Positions 63,475-64,000 of a stretch of 64,000 nt of DNA are shown here, one piece after another. Origin of the DNA: an uncultured Flavobacteriaceae bacterium (GTDB lineage: Bacteria > Bacteroidota > Bacteroidia > Flavobacteriales > Flavobacteriaceae); NCBI GenBank assembly GCA_947495135.1, contig CANLXN010000005.1, forward strand, positions 1-64,000, given 5' to 3'. Within the stretch, counting starts at the first letter, position 1. The number at the start of each line of letters is the position of its first letter. The position numbers were made by a program, and so were the translations under genes. The notes beneath the pieces were generated by a model, which worked only from the letters and a program-made list of their open reading frames with translations, did no database searches and was not told where the DNA came from.

Positions 63475-63504
63475 AGACCTTTGAAATTTCAAGGGTCTTT
63501 TTTT
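63475..63504 (+). terminator. Terminator after the RadC-like pair
   Basis: AGACCTTTGAAA / TTTCAAGGGTCT hairpin (63475-63498) with a T-run (to 63504). Confidence 0.85.
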
Positions 63505-63842
63505 GTTTCATTTTGAAATTCGTAATGAAATTTCCAATCCGTTAGAAATTGTTTTAAAATACCATTTTTCACTTCTTAAAAAATAGAGTTTTCTTTTTAA
63601 GCAGATAAAAAGCCATTACATTTTTGGATGTAATGGTACTTGTTTTTTGTCCCGCGTGCGGGACGAAAAGGAATAGCAAGAGGGTAACACGCTAGCGCGA
63701 TGTTTCATTTTTTCCTTTTCTCCGAAACCCTTATAAATAGGGCTTTTTGAGCCATTACTTGTTTTGAATTTTGATTTTTAAGCTCGGTTTTTTCTGAAAA
63801 AACGCCGTCAGCCCAATAAAATCAAGCAATTTTTTCTGAAAA
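63505..63842. other. Hairpin-rich non-coding stretch, candidate oriT
   Basis: No gene is seen. Two perfect hairpins follow in tandem: CCATTACAT/ATGTAATGG (63613-63636) and GTCCCGC/GCGGGAC (63649-63664), then AGAGGGTAACACGCTAGCGCGA (about 63680-63701). Hairpins just upstream of a mobilization-type gene are the usual setting of an origin of transfer. Nick site and relaxase are not identifiable. Confidence 0.4.
63613..63664. repeat. Two adjacent perfect inverted repeats
   Basis: CCATTACAT (63613-63621) with ATGTAATGG (63628-63636), and GTCCCGC (63649-63655) with GCGGGAC (63658-63664). Confidence 0.85.
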
Positions 63843-64000
63843 ATGGATAGAGGTTATGAAAAAGAACGATTTGAAAAGTTAGGAATTAAGGTTTCTGTGG
63901 CGCAGAAATTTAGACAATTCTGTAAAAAAATGTCACTATCTCAATCGATGACATTGCTATTAATGATTGAGTTTTTTGAAGAAAATAGCATTTCTCCACA
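63843..64000 (+). CDS. BfmA/BtgA-like mobilization protein, N-terminal part
   Basis: An open frame runs from ATG 63843 past the window end. The 52 visible residues (MDRGYEKERFEKLGIKVSVAQ, KFRQFCKKMSLSQSMTLLLM, IEFFEENSISP) have the ribbon-helix-helix look and phrasing of BfmA/BtgA-type auxiliary mobilization proteins of Bacteroidota elements. The family call is from memory of that pattern. Confidence 0.6.
   Translation, partial: MDRGYEKERFEKLGIKVSVAQKFRQFCKKMSLSQSMTLLLMIEFFEENSISP

Noticed and set aside
44034-64000. Search for an integrase or relaxase inside the island
   Set aside because: No tyrosine or serine recombinase, and no relaxase motif was seen in any open frame; the call of an element rests on the boundary, cargo and accessory genes only.

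Overview
The window looks like a marine-type member of the Flavobacteriaceae (Bacteroidota). The support is a complete gldKLMN gliding/type IX secretion cluster, an exosortase F pair, TonB-dependent receptors with carboxypeptidase-like N-termini, promoters of the TAnnTTTG type instead of E. coli -10 boxes, frequent TTG/GTG starts, and low-GC DNA. No species can be named from the sequence alone.

Positions 1-43,800 read as ordinary chromosome. A leftward operon purH-mreB-mreC-mreD-mrdA-rodA (7354 to 189) builds the rod-shape/elongasome machinery and ends in a 132-bp tandem duplication that includes the rodA tail. Next come an ABC permease, a GAF protein, and the xrtF pair. A chromosomal copper-handling locus follows (10315-15800: DUF3347 lipoprotein, HYC_CC_PP protein, HMA-MauE fusion, TonB receptor, secreted HMA protein, two small proteins). 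Then groEL/groES, and a leftward operon miaB-unknown-sigma54 activator-lptE-TPR protein-secG. Rightward from 23.8 kb are a membrane protein, topA with an arginase-like protein, gldKLMN, an oxidoreductase, an ABC-F ATPase, a tripartite RND pump, a CPXCG protein and two SpoIIAA-like paralogues.

At 43,889-43,961 lies an initiator tRNA-Met. Directly behind it are a terminator and an 11-bp tandem repeat of the kind expected at an integrase arm site. From there to the end the window looks like an integrated mobile element. Its cargo is copper/silver and zinc/cadmium resistance: HYC_CC_PP protein, cusA, cusC, HMBD lipoprotein, an acetolactate-decarboxylase-like lipoprotein, copA, DUF2911, PepSY, cusB, DUF6660, TonB receptor, a Fur-family regulator, DUF3703 and a second P1B ATPase. 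Element-maintenance genes follow: ssb, a RadC-like protein, a hairpin-rich stretch that could hold oriT, and the start of a BfmA/BtgA-like mobilization gene cut by the window end. No integrase or relaxase lies inside the window, so the element must continue to the right.

The most unusual signals are: (1) a perfect palindrome GCTTTCGCGAAAGC seen five times, always inside coding sequence and only in the mobile element, where it encodes SAFAKA-like peptides; (2) a periplasmic lipoprotein with the three-histidine metal site of acetolactate decarboxylase embedded in the copper operon; (3) a metal-site-degenerate arginase-fold protein coupled to topA and gldK; (4) a tRNA-Met-like remnant between the promoter and the body of the initiator tRNA gene. 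The island and the chromosomal copper locus are built from the same modules (HYC_CC_PP, HMA, DUF3347, TonB receptor), which suggests they handle the same metal at different levels.
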